DNA of 13,328 nucleotides from Heteroruminococcus sp964369885 (GTDB lineage: Bacteria > Bacillota > Clostridia > Oscillospirales > Ruminococcaceae), in the NCBI GenBank assembly GCA_964369885.1, contig CAYJGQ010000065.1:1-13328 (forward strand), given 5' to 3'. Shown here piece after piece: positions 7,847-13,292 of this stretch. Position numbers and translations under genes: made by a program. A model generated the notes under the pieces. The model did no database searches and was not told the origin of the DNA. It saw nothing but the letters and a program-made list of their open reading frames with translations. How positions within the stretch are numbered: the stretch's first letter is position 1; every line of letters starts with the position of its first letter.

Positions 7847-8788
7847 GTGATAATCAGTGCCAGTAGGCGATGCGATATACCTGCCTATTTTGGGGAGTGG
7901 TTTATAAATTGCTTGAGCAGAGGAGATGTGCTCATTCAAAATCCATACAACCAAAACCGCCTGAGCAGAGCCATACTCACACCCCAAACGGTGGATATCA
8001 TTGTGTTTTGGACCAAAAATCCTCTGCCTTTTTTTGAGCATTTGCCACGGCTTGACAACATGGGATATCCCTATTACTTTCAGTTCACCCTAACCCCATA
8101 CGGCCGGGAAACCGAACGAAACCTACCCGACAAAGAAATCCTGTTACAAGCATTTTCAGAGCTTTCCAAAAGACTTGGTAAACACCGTGTGGTATGGCGT
8201 TATGATCCCATTATTATTGATGATAACTACGATATAAGCTATCATGAGGAGCAGTTTTCATACATGGCAAAACGACTTTGTGGCGCCACAAACAGATGTG
8301 TCATAAGTTTTGTAGATAGCTACCAAAATGTAATTACGAGAATGGGAAGAGCGCCAAAATACGACATGTCACTTTCAAATATACATAAAATAAGTGAGGT
8401 TTTTTCGGGCATTGCAGGGCAAAATCAGATGGAGCTTTTTACCTGTGCCGAGCAGTATCATCTGGATAAATATGGGGTACATCACGGGGCATGCATCGAT
8501 CAAAATATTATTCGGGATATTTTAGGGGTAGGGGTAGCCGATATTCGTGATAAAAATCAGCGTCCCGAATGTCGCTGTCTTGATAGCATAGATATTGGCA
8601 CATATAACTGCTGTGCAAACGGCTGTGTTTACTGCTATGCAGTTAAAAATGATGCATCGGCGGCGATGAATATTAAAAAACACGACCCAAAATCCCCCAT
8701 GCTAATAGGGCATCCACATACAGCGGCAATTATAACCGACAGAGCTTCCAAGAGCATCAAAATATACCAGACATCACTTTTTGACTAA
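7847..8788 (+). CDS. DUF1848 domain-containing protein, possible radical SAM-like enzyme
   Basis: A 313-residue protein. The opening IISASRRCDIPAYFGEW, then VDIIVFWTKNP and FQFTLTPYGRE, are hallmark segments of DUF1848. The C-terminal part is rich in cysteine: C242-x-C244, C255, then C256-x3-C260-x2-C263 in CCANGCVYCYA, which has the spacing of the iron-sulfur site of radical SAM enzymes, though near the C-terminus rather than the N-terminus. An iron-sulfur cluster is therefore likely; the reaction is unknown. GTG 7847 is chosen because it begins the conserved segment and follows AAAGAGGTGA by 6 bases. The neighbouring DUF1697 gene starts 13 bases downstream and its ribosome site overlaps this stop, so the two are probably one transcript. 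Confidence 0.9.
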   Translation: MIISASRRCDIPAYFGEWFINCLSRGDVLIQNPYNQNRLSRAILTPQTVDIIVFWTKNPLPFFEHLPRLDNMGYPYYFQFTLTPYGRETERNLPDKEILLQAFSELSKRLGKHRVVWRYDPIIIDDNYDISYHEEQFSYMAKRLCGATNRCVISFVDSYQNVITRMGRAPKYDMSLSNIHKISEVFSGIAGQNQMELFTCAEQYHLDKYGVHHGACIDQNIIRDILGVGVADIRDKNQRPECRCLDSIDIGTYNCCANGCVYCYAVKNDASAAMNIKKHDPKSPMLIGHPHTAAIITDRASKSIKIYQTSLFD

Positions 8789-8801
8789 AGGAGGGGCGAT
8801 G

Positions 8802-9350
8802 ATGCAAAAATACATAGCACTGCTACGTGGAATAAATGTGGGAGGCAAAAACAAGGTGTCAATGCCGCTGCTAAAAGAAGCCTTTGAGCAGGCAGGTTTT
8901 TTGGAGGTTATCACCTATATTAATAGCGGCAATGTCATATTTAGCAGCGAGCAGGAGGATATACCTCGGCTTATAAAAATCTGTGAGGATGCCATTGCAA
9001 AAAAATTTGGACTATCTATACCTGTAGGTGTTGTCAGCAGTGACCAGCTTGCCGATGCTGTGGGTGCTGCTCCCGAGTGGTGGGACATAAAAAGTGAACA
9101 GGAAATGGTGCATCAGGCCATTTTTTTGATTCCTCCCATAACCGCCGAGGAGGTTTTTACGGCGGTTGGAGAGCCAAAGCCCGAATTTGAACAGGTGGGA
9201 CATTATAATAATGTTATATTTTGGTCAGCCGAGAGGGCGACCTTCTCAAAAACAAAGTGGTGCAAGATTTCAAGTTCCTCGGTGTACAGCAGGGTAACCA
9301 TACGAAATGCCAATACAACAAAAAAATTACTGGCACTATGCGCAAAATAA
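8802..9350 (+). CDS. DUF1697 domain-containing protein
   Basis: A 182-residue cytoplasmic protein. Signature segments are YIALLRGINVGG (residues 4-15), YINSGNVIF (39-47) and near the C-terminus RNANTTKKLLAL, all typical of DUF1697; the length is also normal for the family. The function of the family is unknown. ATG 8802 is preferred because AGGAGG at 8789-8794 lies 7 bases upstream and the family usually begins just before the YIALLRG segment; ATG 8799 is immediately before it and possible. No terminator was seen downstream. Confidence 0.9.
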   Translation: MQKYIALLRGINVGGKNKVSMPLLKEAFEQAGFLEVITYINSGNVIFSSEQEDIPRLIKICEDAIAKKFGLSIPVGVVSSDQLADAVGAAPEWWDIKSEQEMVHQAIFLIPPITAEEVFTAVGEPKPEFEQVGHYNNVIFWSAERATFSKTKWCKISSSSVYSRVTIRNANTTKKLLALCAK

Positions 9351-9387
9351 AGAGTCGCGTCACCAAATTAGTGTGAGAGGATAAAAC

Positions 9388-9498
9388 TTGTGGATTGTGG
9401 GGCAGGACAATGAGGTTTTACCGATTAAGGATAAATTATCTACCCGAAATATGGAGATTGACAAAATAAAAATTATTGATGTTAGAGCAAAATTATAG
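9388..9498 (+). CDS. Doubtful small ORF (36 residues), possibly a truncated MWI-QD type protein
   Basis: A TTG codon lies 7 bases after the purine-rich site AGAGG (9376-9380) and opens a 36-residue reading frame beginning (M)WIVGQDNEVLPIKDK and ending IIDVRAKL. The opening W-I-x-x-Q-D recalls short hypothetical Bacillota proteins that start MWI..QD, but those are usually about twice as long, so this may be a decayed or truncated copy. Its last third carries the -35 of the downstream promoter, and its stop abuts the -10. A chance reading frame is quite possible. Confidence 0.25.
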   Translation: MWIVGQDNEVLPIKDKLSTRNMEIDKIKIIDVRAKL

Positions 9499-9504
9499 TA
9501 TAAT
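9476..9504 (+). promoter_or_regulatory. Promoter of the phosphoglycerate mutase-like gene
   Basis: TTGATG at 9476-9481 and a perfect TATAAT at 9499-9504 are separated by 17 bases. Transcription should begin about 9511, at the first bases of a hairpin, leaving a leader of roughly 105 bases before the ATG. A perfect TTGACA at 9458-9463 is 35 bases from the -10 and so too far to serve it. Confidence 0.65.
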
Positions 9505-9508
9505 TATT

Positions 9509-9553
9509 AAGGTTTGCGATAGATTAGTACAGTTCTCTAGTCCTGCAAACTTT
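9509..9553 (+). promoter_or_regulatory. 5' leader hairpin of the phosphoglycerate mutase-like gene
   Basis: A two-part stem: outer arms 9509-9517 (AAGGTTTGC) and 9545-9553 (GCAAACTTT) pair over 9 positions with one G-U; inner arms 9522-9527 (GATTAG) and 9537-9542 (CTAGTC) pair over 6 with one G-U, closing a 9-base loop. The internal loop is GATA on one side and CT on the other. TTTTTT begins a few bases after the stem. It starts at the predicted +1, so it could protect the 5' end, attenuate transcription or bind a ligand. I match it to no known riboswitch. Confidence 0.5.
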
Positions 9554-9615
9554 GATGTTTTTTATCTTATTTAGTGTTTGTGCAGATGAAAATAGGTAGC
9601 TATTTGGAGGGTATA

Positions 9616-10842
9616 ATGAAATATATTGTAGTTTTAGGCGATGGTATGGCCGATTATCGTGTGGAGCAGTTGGGGGATAAAACTCCGCTGGAATATGCCA
9701 AAAAACCCAACATAGATAAGCTGGCCTCAAAGGGAATTTGTGGCCTTGTAAGAACGGTACCAAAGGGTATGCCCCCCGGCAGTGATACAGCAAATCTCTC
9801 GGCCATTGGCTACGATCCAAAGGTCTACTATTCGGGGCGTTCGCCACTTGAGGCCGTGAGCATGGGCATTAAGCTTGAGCCCTGTGATGTTACATATAGG
9901 TGCAACACCGTGACCATCAGCGACGAGCAAAATTTTGAGGACTGCGTCATGCTGGACCACAGCTGTGATGAGATTTCCACCGAGGAATCATCGGTGATAA
10001 TTAAGGAACTAAACGAGGTTTTTAAAACCGATACAATGCAGATTTACAGCGGTGTGAGCTATCGGCATTGCCTTGTTATGAAGAGCGCCAAGGATGGGGC
10101 CATAACCACACCCCCACACGATATTTTGGATAAGAAGATAGCACAGTACCTACCCAAGGGACAAAATGCTGAAATTTTGCTACAAATGACCCTAAAATCA
10201 AGGGAGCTACTAAAAAATCATCCAATAAATGTCGCGCGTAAAGAGAAGGGGCTGAATCCTGTTTCCTGTTTGTGGTTTTGGGGAGAGGGAAGAAAACCCA
10301 ACCTGTCCTCATTTGAGGAAAAATACGGTATCAAGGGTTCGGTTATTTCGGCAGTGGATTTGATTAAGGGCATAGGCCTTTGTGCCGGGCTTCGCAGTAT
10401 AGATGTTGGTGGGGCTACCGGCAACATTCACACAAATTTTGAGGGCAAGGCCGAGGCCACCATCGAGGCGCTGCTTGGCGGAGATGACTTTGTTTATGTC
10501 CACATTGAGGCACCCGATGAGTGCGGTCACAGATATGAGGTTGAGAACAAACCACGTGCAATAGAGCTAATAGATAAAAAAATTGTGGGGCCTGTTGTGC
10601 AGGCCATGAGAGATGCGGGGGAAGATTTTTCGATGCTTATCCTACCCGATCACCCCACACCGCTCTGCCTTAGAACCCACACCGATGAACCTGTGCCATT
10701 TGTTTTATACCGCAGTTACGATGAAAAGGACGGTGGCCCCGATACCTACAATGAATTTACAGCAAAGCAGACGGGTTTGTATATAGATCTTGGGCACACA
10801 CTGTTGGATAAACTTATTTTAGAGGGCAAAAATACACAGTGA
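9616..10842 (+). CDS. Cofactor-independent phosphoglycerate mutase, archaeal type (or proposed homoserine kinase of the same family)
   Basis: A 408-residue metalloenzyme of the alkaline phosphatase superfamily (COG3635, ApgM type). Visible: metal site VLGDGMAD at residues 6-13, nucleophile region PGSDTAN at 54-60 with Ser56, YYSGRSPLEA at 71-80, and C-terminal metal ligands in DECGH, PDHPTP and RTHTDEPVPF. Archaeal members interconvert 3- and 2-phosphoglycerate. A bacterial subset of about 400 residues, with the MKYIVVLGDGMAD opening seen here, has been proposed as an alternative homoserine kinase (TIGR02535); no threonine gene lies beside it to decide. ATG 9616 follows GGAGGG at 9606-9611 and starts exactly at the family N-terminus; the in-frame ATG at 9574 lacks a site. 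It is a single-gene transcript between its own promoter and a terminator. Confidence 0.9.
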   Translation: MKYIVVLGDGMADYRVEQLGDKTPLEYAKKPNIDKLASKGICGLVRTVPKGMPPGSDTANLSAIGYDPKVYYSGRSPLEAVSMGIKLEPCDVTYRCNTVTISDEQNFEDCVMLDHSCDEISTEESSVIIKELNEVFKTDTMQIYSGVSYRHCLVMKSAKDGAITTPPHDILDKKIAQYLPKGQNAEILLQMTLKSRELLKNHPINVARKEKGLNPVSCLWFWGEGRKPNLSSFEEKYGIKGSVISAVDLIKGIGLCAGLRSIDVGGATGNIHTNFEGKAEATIEALLGGDDFVYVHIEAPDECGHRYEVENKPRAIELIDKKIVGPVVQAMRDAGEDFSMLILPDHPTPLCLRTHTDEPVPFVLYRSYDEKDGGPDTYNEFTAKQTGLYIDLGHTLLDKLILEGKNTQ

Positions 10843-10877
10843 GAACCCTACCTGCACCACGACAAAACAACATAATT

Positions 10878-10911
10878 AAAGGCGCTTCATTATTAAATGA
10901 AGCGCCTTTTT
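10878..10911 (+). terminator. Intrinsic terminator, probably bidirectional
   Basis: A perfect 11-base stem (GGCGCTTCATT at 10881-10891 with AATGAAGCGCC at 10896-10906) closes a 4-base loop and is followed by TTTTT. It lies 35 bases after the stop of the mutase-like gene. On the minus strand the stem is followed by TTTAATT, so it can also end the transcript of the convergent DeoR gene. Confidence 0.93.
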
Positions 10912-10945
10912 GCGTATTATTCTAAAGTTTAGGGAGTGGAGTTTG

Positions 10946-11710
10946 CTAAACAAGCTCCACATTTTTGCCATTTTGCTTCAGTTTTTCAAGGATGTCGCCC
11001 GAGAGTTCTTTCCCTACAATAATCGTGTGAATATTCTCAAGACGGGATATGTTTATCAGTGCACGGGAGTCAAATTTTGAGTGATCACACAGAAGGAATA
11101 CTTCCTTTGCAATTTTAATCATCATCTTTTTTACCGATACATCATCCATAGCATAGCTCATGATGCCCTGCTCGGCATCAACCGCGTCGGCCGACAAAAA
11201 GGTTTTTGTCACCGAAATCTCAGACAGCATTTGTTCGGCAAATAAGCCATAGGTTGAATAAAAATCACGGCGAACCATGCCACCAACAAACAGTGTTTCA
11301 ATATTTTTGTTGGCATTTAGCTCGTTTGCAATTATAAAATCGTTTGTTACAGCGGTAAGCGCCGGCGAGTCCTTGCAAAGTTTTGCAAGCTCCAGCGTTG
11401 TTGTACCGGAATCAAGGCAAATTTTCTCCCCATGGTTTATATACTTAACAGCAGCCCTTGCAATGCGCTGTTTTTCGTCGTAATGTAGATGCTTTTTTGC
11501 GTTTAGGCTGGGTTCTGTCGAGGGTGTGGTCTGAATAGATATAGCACCCCCCCTTATTTTTTGGAGATTACCGCTTGCATCCAAGCCCAAAAGATCTCGC
11601 CGTACAGTGGCCTCGGACACCCCAAGCTTATCAACCAAAAAATCAATCGTTACCACGCCATTTTGGTTAACCAAATCAACTATTTGATTTAATCTTTGAA
11701 CTGATAACAT
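10946..11710 (-). CDS. DeoR family transcriptional regulator
   Basis: A 254-residue repressor-type protein. Residues about 5-56 form the winged helix-turn-helix, with the family signature LVDKLGVSEATVRRDL (25-40) and the KIRGGA wing (51-56). From about 75 a DeoR sensor domain of the ribose-5-phosphate isomerase-like fold follows, with LDSGTTT at 99-105 and VTNDF at 121-125, the usual sugar-phosphate pocket. ATG 11710 is chosen: AAGGAG lies 8-9 bases upstream and it begins the conserved helix; the reading frame stays open to TTG 11806, but that extension resembles no DeoR protein. It lies downstream of the BtpA/SgcQ-type gene on the same strand, 368 bases away. Pairing of a DeoR regulator with SgcQ also occurs in the E. 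coli sgc cluster, so it probably controls that gene (inference). Confidence 0.92.
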   Translation of the reverse strand: MLSVQRLNQIVDLVNQNGVVTIDFLVDKLGVSEATVRRDLLGLDASGNLQKIRGGAISIQTTPSTEPSLNAKKHLHYDEKQRIARAAVKYINHGEKICLDSGTTTLELAKLCKDSPALTAVTNDFIIANELNANKNIETLFVGGMVRRDFYSTYGLFAEQMLSEISVTKTFLSADAVDAEQGIMSYAMDDVSVKKMMIKIAKEVFLLCDHSKFDSRALINISRLENIHTIIVGKELSGDILEKLKQNGKNVELV

Positions 11711-11918
11711 TTGCAGTACTCCTTTATTTGCAGATCTGCCATAGGCAGGTGCAACCACAATAATGCTCCGCCCCAAAACCACGGGGAAATTAACGCTAAA
11801 GACCAATACCGTGTGGAGGCCGTCCCCACACCTCTGCCACAGGACAAAACTTTTCTCTCCATTCCGGTAATAGCCTCATCTTCGGCGGTGGTGGGACTAT
11901 TTAATAGAATTTACATCT
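11711..11918 (-). promoter_or_regulatory. Long structured 5' leader of the DeoR gene
   Basis: About 200 bases lie between the predicted transcription start and the deoR start codon, richer in G+C than the flanks. Dyads: 11811-11831 (GTGTGG/CCACAC with inner GG/CC and one bulged A), 11771-11786 (CCCC/GGGG, weak, 8-base loop), and 11728-11754 (TTGCA/TGCAA enclosing CTGCC-ATA-GGCAG), the last only a few bases before the ribosome site. The frame is open in several registers here, including a 56-residue one starting at 11862, but none resembles a protein I know. Structured regulatory RNA is possible; it matches no class I recognise. Confidence 0.35.
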
Positions 11919-11924
11919 TGTATA

Positions 11925-11953
11925 AGTGTATCACCATTACAGTGGCATAGCAA
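11925..11953 (-). promoter_or_regulatory. Promoter of the DeoR gene
   Basis: On the minus strand TTGCTA (11953-11948) and TACACT (11930-11925) are 17 bases apart, with TG at the extended -10 position (TGATACACT). One AGTGGCAT element (11941-11948) overlaps the spacer and the end of the -35, as an autoregulatory operator would. The match is moderate rather than strong. Confidence 0.4.
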
Positions 11954-12002
11954 GTAATTTATTCTTTTGAAGTGGTATATTTTTGCCACATATAATGCCA
12001 CT
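11941..12002. promoter_or_regulatory. Nested AGTGGYAT dyads upstream of the DeoR gene
   Basis: Four related half-sites lie in 62 bases: AGTGGCAT at 11941-11948 and AGTGGTAT at 11971-11978 on the plus strand, TGCCAC at 11984-11989 and ATGCCACT at 11995-12002 inverted. The outer pair is a perfect 8-base inverted repeat and the inner pair matches in 5 of 6. They overlap or adjoin the predicted deoR promoter, so an operator is the simplest reading; no protein can be assigned. Confidence 0.4.
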
Positions 12003-12008
12003 AAATAA

Positions 12009-12042
12009 GTATAAGCAATGATAATTATATCACTGCTTATAC
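12009..12042 (-). terminator. Hairpin downstream of the BtpA/SgcQ-type gene, probable weak terminator
   Basis: Two 15-base arms (12009-12023 and 12028-12042) flank a 4-base loop. Read as minus-strand RNA every position pairs, with one G-U; read as plus-strand RNA that position is an A-C mismatch, so the structure fits a minus-strand transcript. It lies 36 bases after the stop codon. The T tract is poor (TTATTT), so it may slow or stabilise rather than fully stop the transcript. Confidence 0.5.
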
Positions 12043-12078
12043 CAAATAACTATGATGATGTGAAGTTATAAAAATACA

Positions 12079-12891
12079 TTAAAGGGTCTTGCGGTAGTCC
12101 TTAACTACATTCATAAAGGCCTCGACACGCTTTTGGTCAACAGCATTTTCAAAAATGCCATCATACTTAAATGTAGTGGCACAAACTGCACCGTCAGAGG
12201 CGGCCAGCTGGGTGACAATATTATCTATATTACAACCTGTATTGCAGAGCACCGGGGTGCGCTTTACAGATTTTTTCACCAAGGATAGCACCTGTGTGTC
12301 GGTGGCACTGCCTGCGGTAAGTCCCGATACACAAAGGGCGTCGGGGCGGTTGTTAAACTCGGTAGATTTTGCAATCTCGGAAATGTCTCTATCGGCAAGG
12401 TATTTTGCGGCCTCGGGCACTATGTTAAACAGAAGTTTTAGATCCTTTGCGCCAATGGCCATTTTGTGGCGGATGGTTTCGCCAACATTAGTGTTCCAAA
12501 GTCCAAAGTCAGAGGCATAAACACCGGTAATAATCTCACGAATAAATTTTCCGTTTACAGCAACGGCCAAATCAATGGAAGCAATGGGGTCCCACAGGCA
12601 GTTTACACCGTGAGGTACCTTTATTTCGTGCATAAGTTCGCCAATAATTCTGGCCATGGCAGCCACTGTGGCAGGCTTTACCTTGGTAAGGTAGGGAAGC
12701 GAGAACTCGTTTGAAAACATAATTCCGTCAACTCCGCCGTTTTGCAGAGCAATTAGGTCCTTTCTGGCACAATCCACCACATACTCCATACCCTTTTCCT
12801 GATCATAATAAGGATCTCCGGGAAGTGGCTGTAGGTGACACATAGCAATAATAGGTTTTTCTACCCCAAACATTTCATTCATCCAATTCAT
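12079..12891 (-). CDS. BtpA/SgcQ family TIM-barrel protein
   Basis: A 270-residue protein. The N-terminal AMCHLQPLPGDP (residues 16-27) is the hallmark of the BtpA/SgcQ family; later segments GGVDGIMFSNEF, VSGLTAGSATD and TGCNIDNI correspond to the barrel-strand motifs of the family and its presumed phosphate-binding loops. The family takes in BtpA, needed for stable photosystem I in cyanobacteria, and SgcQ of the E. coli sgc sugar cluster; no reaction is firmly known. There is no signal peptide, so it is cytoplasmic. ATG 12891 lies 8 bases after AAAGGCGG. The gene has its own promoter, upstream repeated motifs and a downstream hairpin, and is followed on the same strand by a DeoR regulator. 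Confidence 0.88.
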   Translation of the reverse strand: MNWMNEMFGVEKPIIAMCHLQPLPGDPYYDQEKGMEYVVDCARKDLIALQNGGVDGIMFSNEFSLPYLTKVKPATVAAMARIIGELMHEIKVPHGVNCLWDPIASIDLAVAVNGKFIREIITGVYASDFGLWNTNVGETIRHKMAIGAKDLKLLFNIVPEAAKYLADRDISEIAKSTEFNNRPDALCVSGLTAGSATDTQVLSLVKKSVKRTPVLCNTGCNIDNIVTQLAASDGAVCATTFKYDGIFENAVDQKRVEAFMNVVKDYRKTL

Positions 12892-12949
12892 AAGTAAAAC
12901 CGCCTTTCAAAAATATGTAAAACTAATTACAACTTAGTTTACTGGCATT

Positions 12950-12978
12950 AGTATAACATATAAAATTGCAACAATCAA
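12950..12978 (-). promoter_or_regulatory. Promoter of the BtpA/SgcQ-type gene
   Basis: On the minus strand TTGATT (12978-12973) and TATACT (12955-12950) are 17 bases apart, giving a leader of about 50 bases. The -35 coincides with one AATCAA element, and one TTGCAA (12966-12971) lies in the spacer, so binding at the repeated motifs would block RNA polymerase. Confidence 0.6.
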
Positions 12979-13107
12979 CAAAAATAATCATTTACAATCA
13001 AAATATTGCAATAAAGCACAAGTATAAGAGGGGCGATTCCAGGAAAATAATCAAAAACAGCAATAAATTTGCAATAAAAATCATTATGTTGCAAACTACA
13101 ATCAAAA
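12966..13107. promoter_or_regulatory. Array of TTGCAA and AATCAAAA motifs, candidate operator region
   Basis: The palindromic hexamer TTGCAA occurs four times, at 12966, 13006, 13069 and 13089 (steps of 40, 63 and 20, near whole helical turns). AATCAAAA occurs at 12996, 13049 and 13100, with AATCAACA at 12973. The region is A+T-rich, which raises chance matches, but four copies of a G/C-containing hexamer in 130 bases is more than expected. IolR, a DeoR-family regulator of Bacillus subtilis, binds an AAYCAA-type core, so the linked DeoR protein is a reasonable candidate. No gene is seen in 12892-13111. Confidence 0.45.
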
Positions 13108-13111
13108 AAAC

Positions 13112-13211
13112 TGGGGGCGGCGTGGTCGCGGCAGAACACGCCCCCCACCCACACGGATTCGCCGTGTTTCCTCCCCCTCGGGGGAGGCGGCGCCATAAGG
13201 TTTGATGAAAT
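13112..13211 (-). repeat. G+C-rich palindromic intergenic repeat, right copy (inverted)
   Basis: Reverse complement of the element at 2-102, with scattered substitutions. The CCTCCCCC/GGGGGAGG palindrome is intact at 13170-13187. The CACGGC-GAA-GCCGTG hairpin is reduced to CACGG/CCGTG with a 5-base loop at 13152-13166, and the CGCGACCACG segment is preserved but its stem is poorer. The outer edge again reads GGTTTGATGAAAT, so the two copies share their boundary on that side. Open frames across it are low-complexity and not believed to be genes. Confidence 0.85.
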
Positions 13212-13292
13212 GGGGTACTTTGTGTGGCCGTGGGGTGTTTGTGGGGCTTTGGGTTGTGTGGATTTGTGTGGGGAGGGTTTTGTGGTGGGGGG
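13212..13292 (+). other. G/T-rich strand-asymmetric stretch
   Basis: About 80 bases almost free of C on the plus strand, with runs of three or more G at 13212, 13232, 13243, 13251, 13270, 13275 and 13287. Several loops between runs exceed seven bases, so a classic G-quadruplex is not certain. It borders the right repeat copy. The minus-strand frame through it gives a Pro/Thr/Lys-rich low-complexity string, which I do not regard as a protein. The last 36 bases revert to A+T-rich DNA without a recognised feature. Confidence 0.5.

Noticed and set aside
9458..9463. Perfect TTGACA as the -35 of the mutase promoter
   Set aside because: It lies 35 bases from the TATAAT; TTGATG at 17 bases is the workable partner.
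9555..9599. Possible 14-residue leader peptide (MFFILFSVCADENR) before the mutase-like gene
   Set aside because: No Shine-Dalgarno site upstream and no run of codons for a relevant amino acid such as Thr or Ile.
11711..11806. 32-residue N-terminal extension of the DeoR protein from TTG 11806
   Set aside because: The extension has no DeoR similarity; ATG 11710 has a well-placed AAGGAG and begins the conserved helix.
11692..11862. 56-residue minus-strand frame starting at 11862, rich in Trp and overlapping the start of deoR
   Set aside because: Poor ribosome site, runs into deoR in another frame, no family recognised; composition alone explains the open frame.
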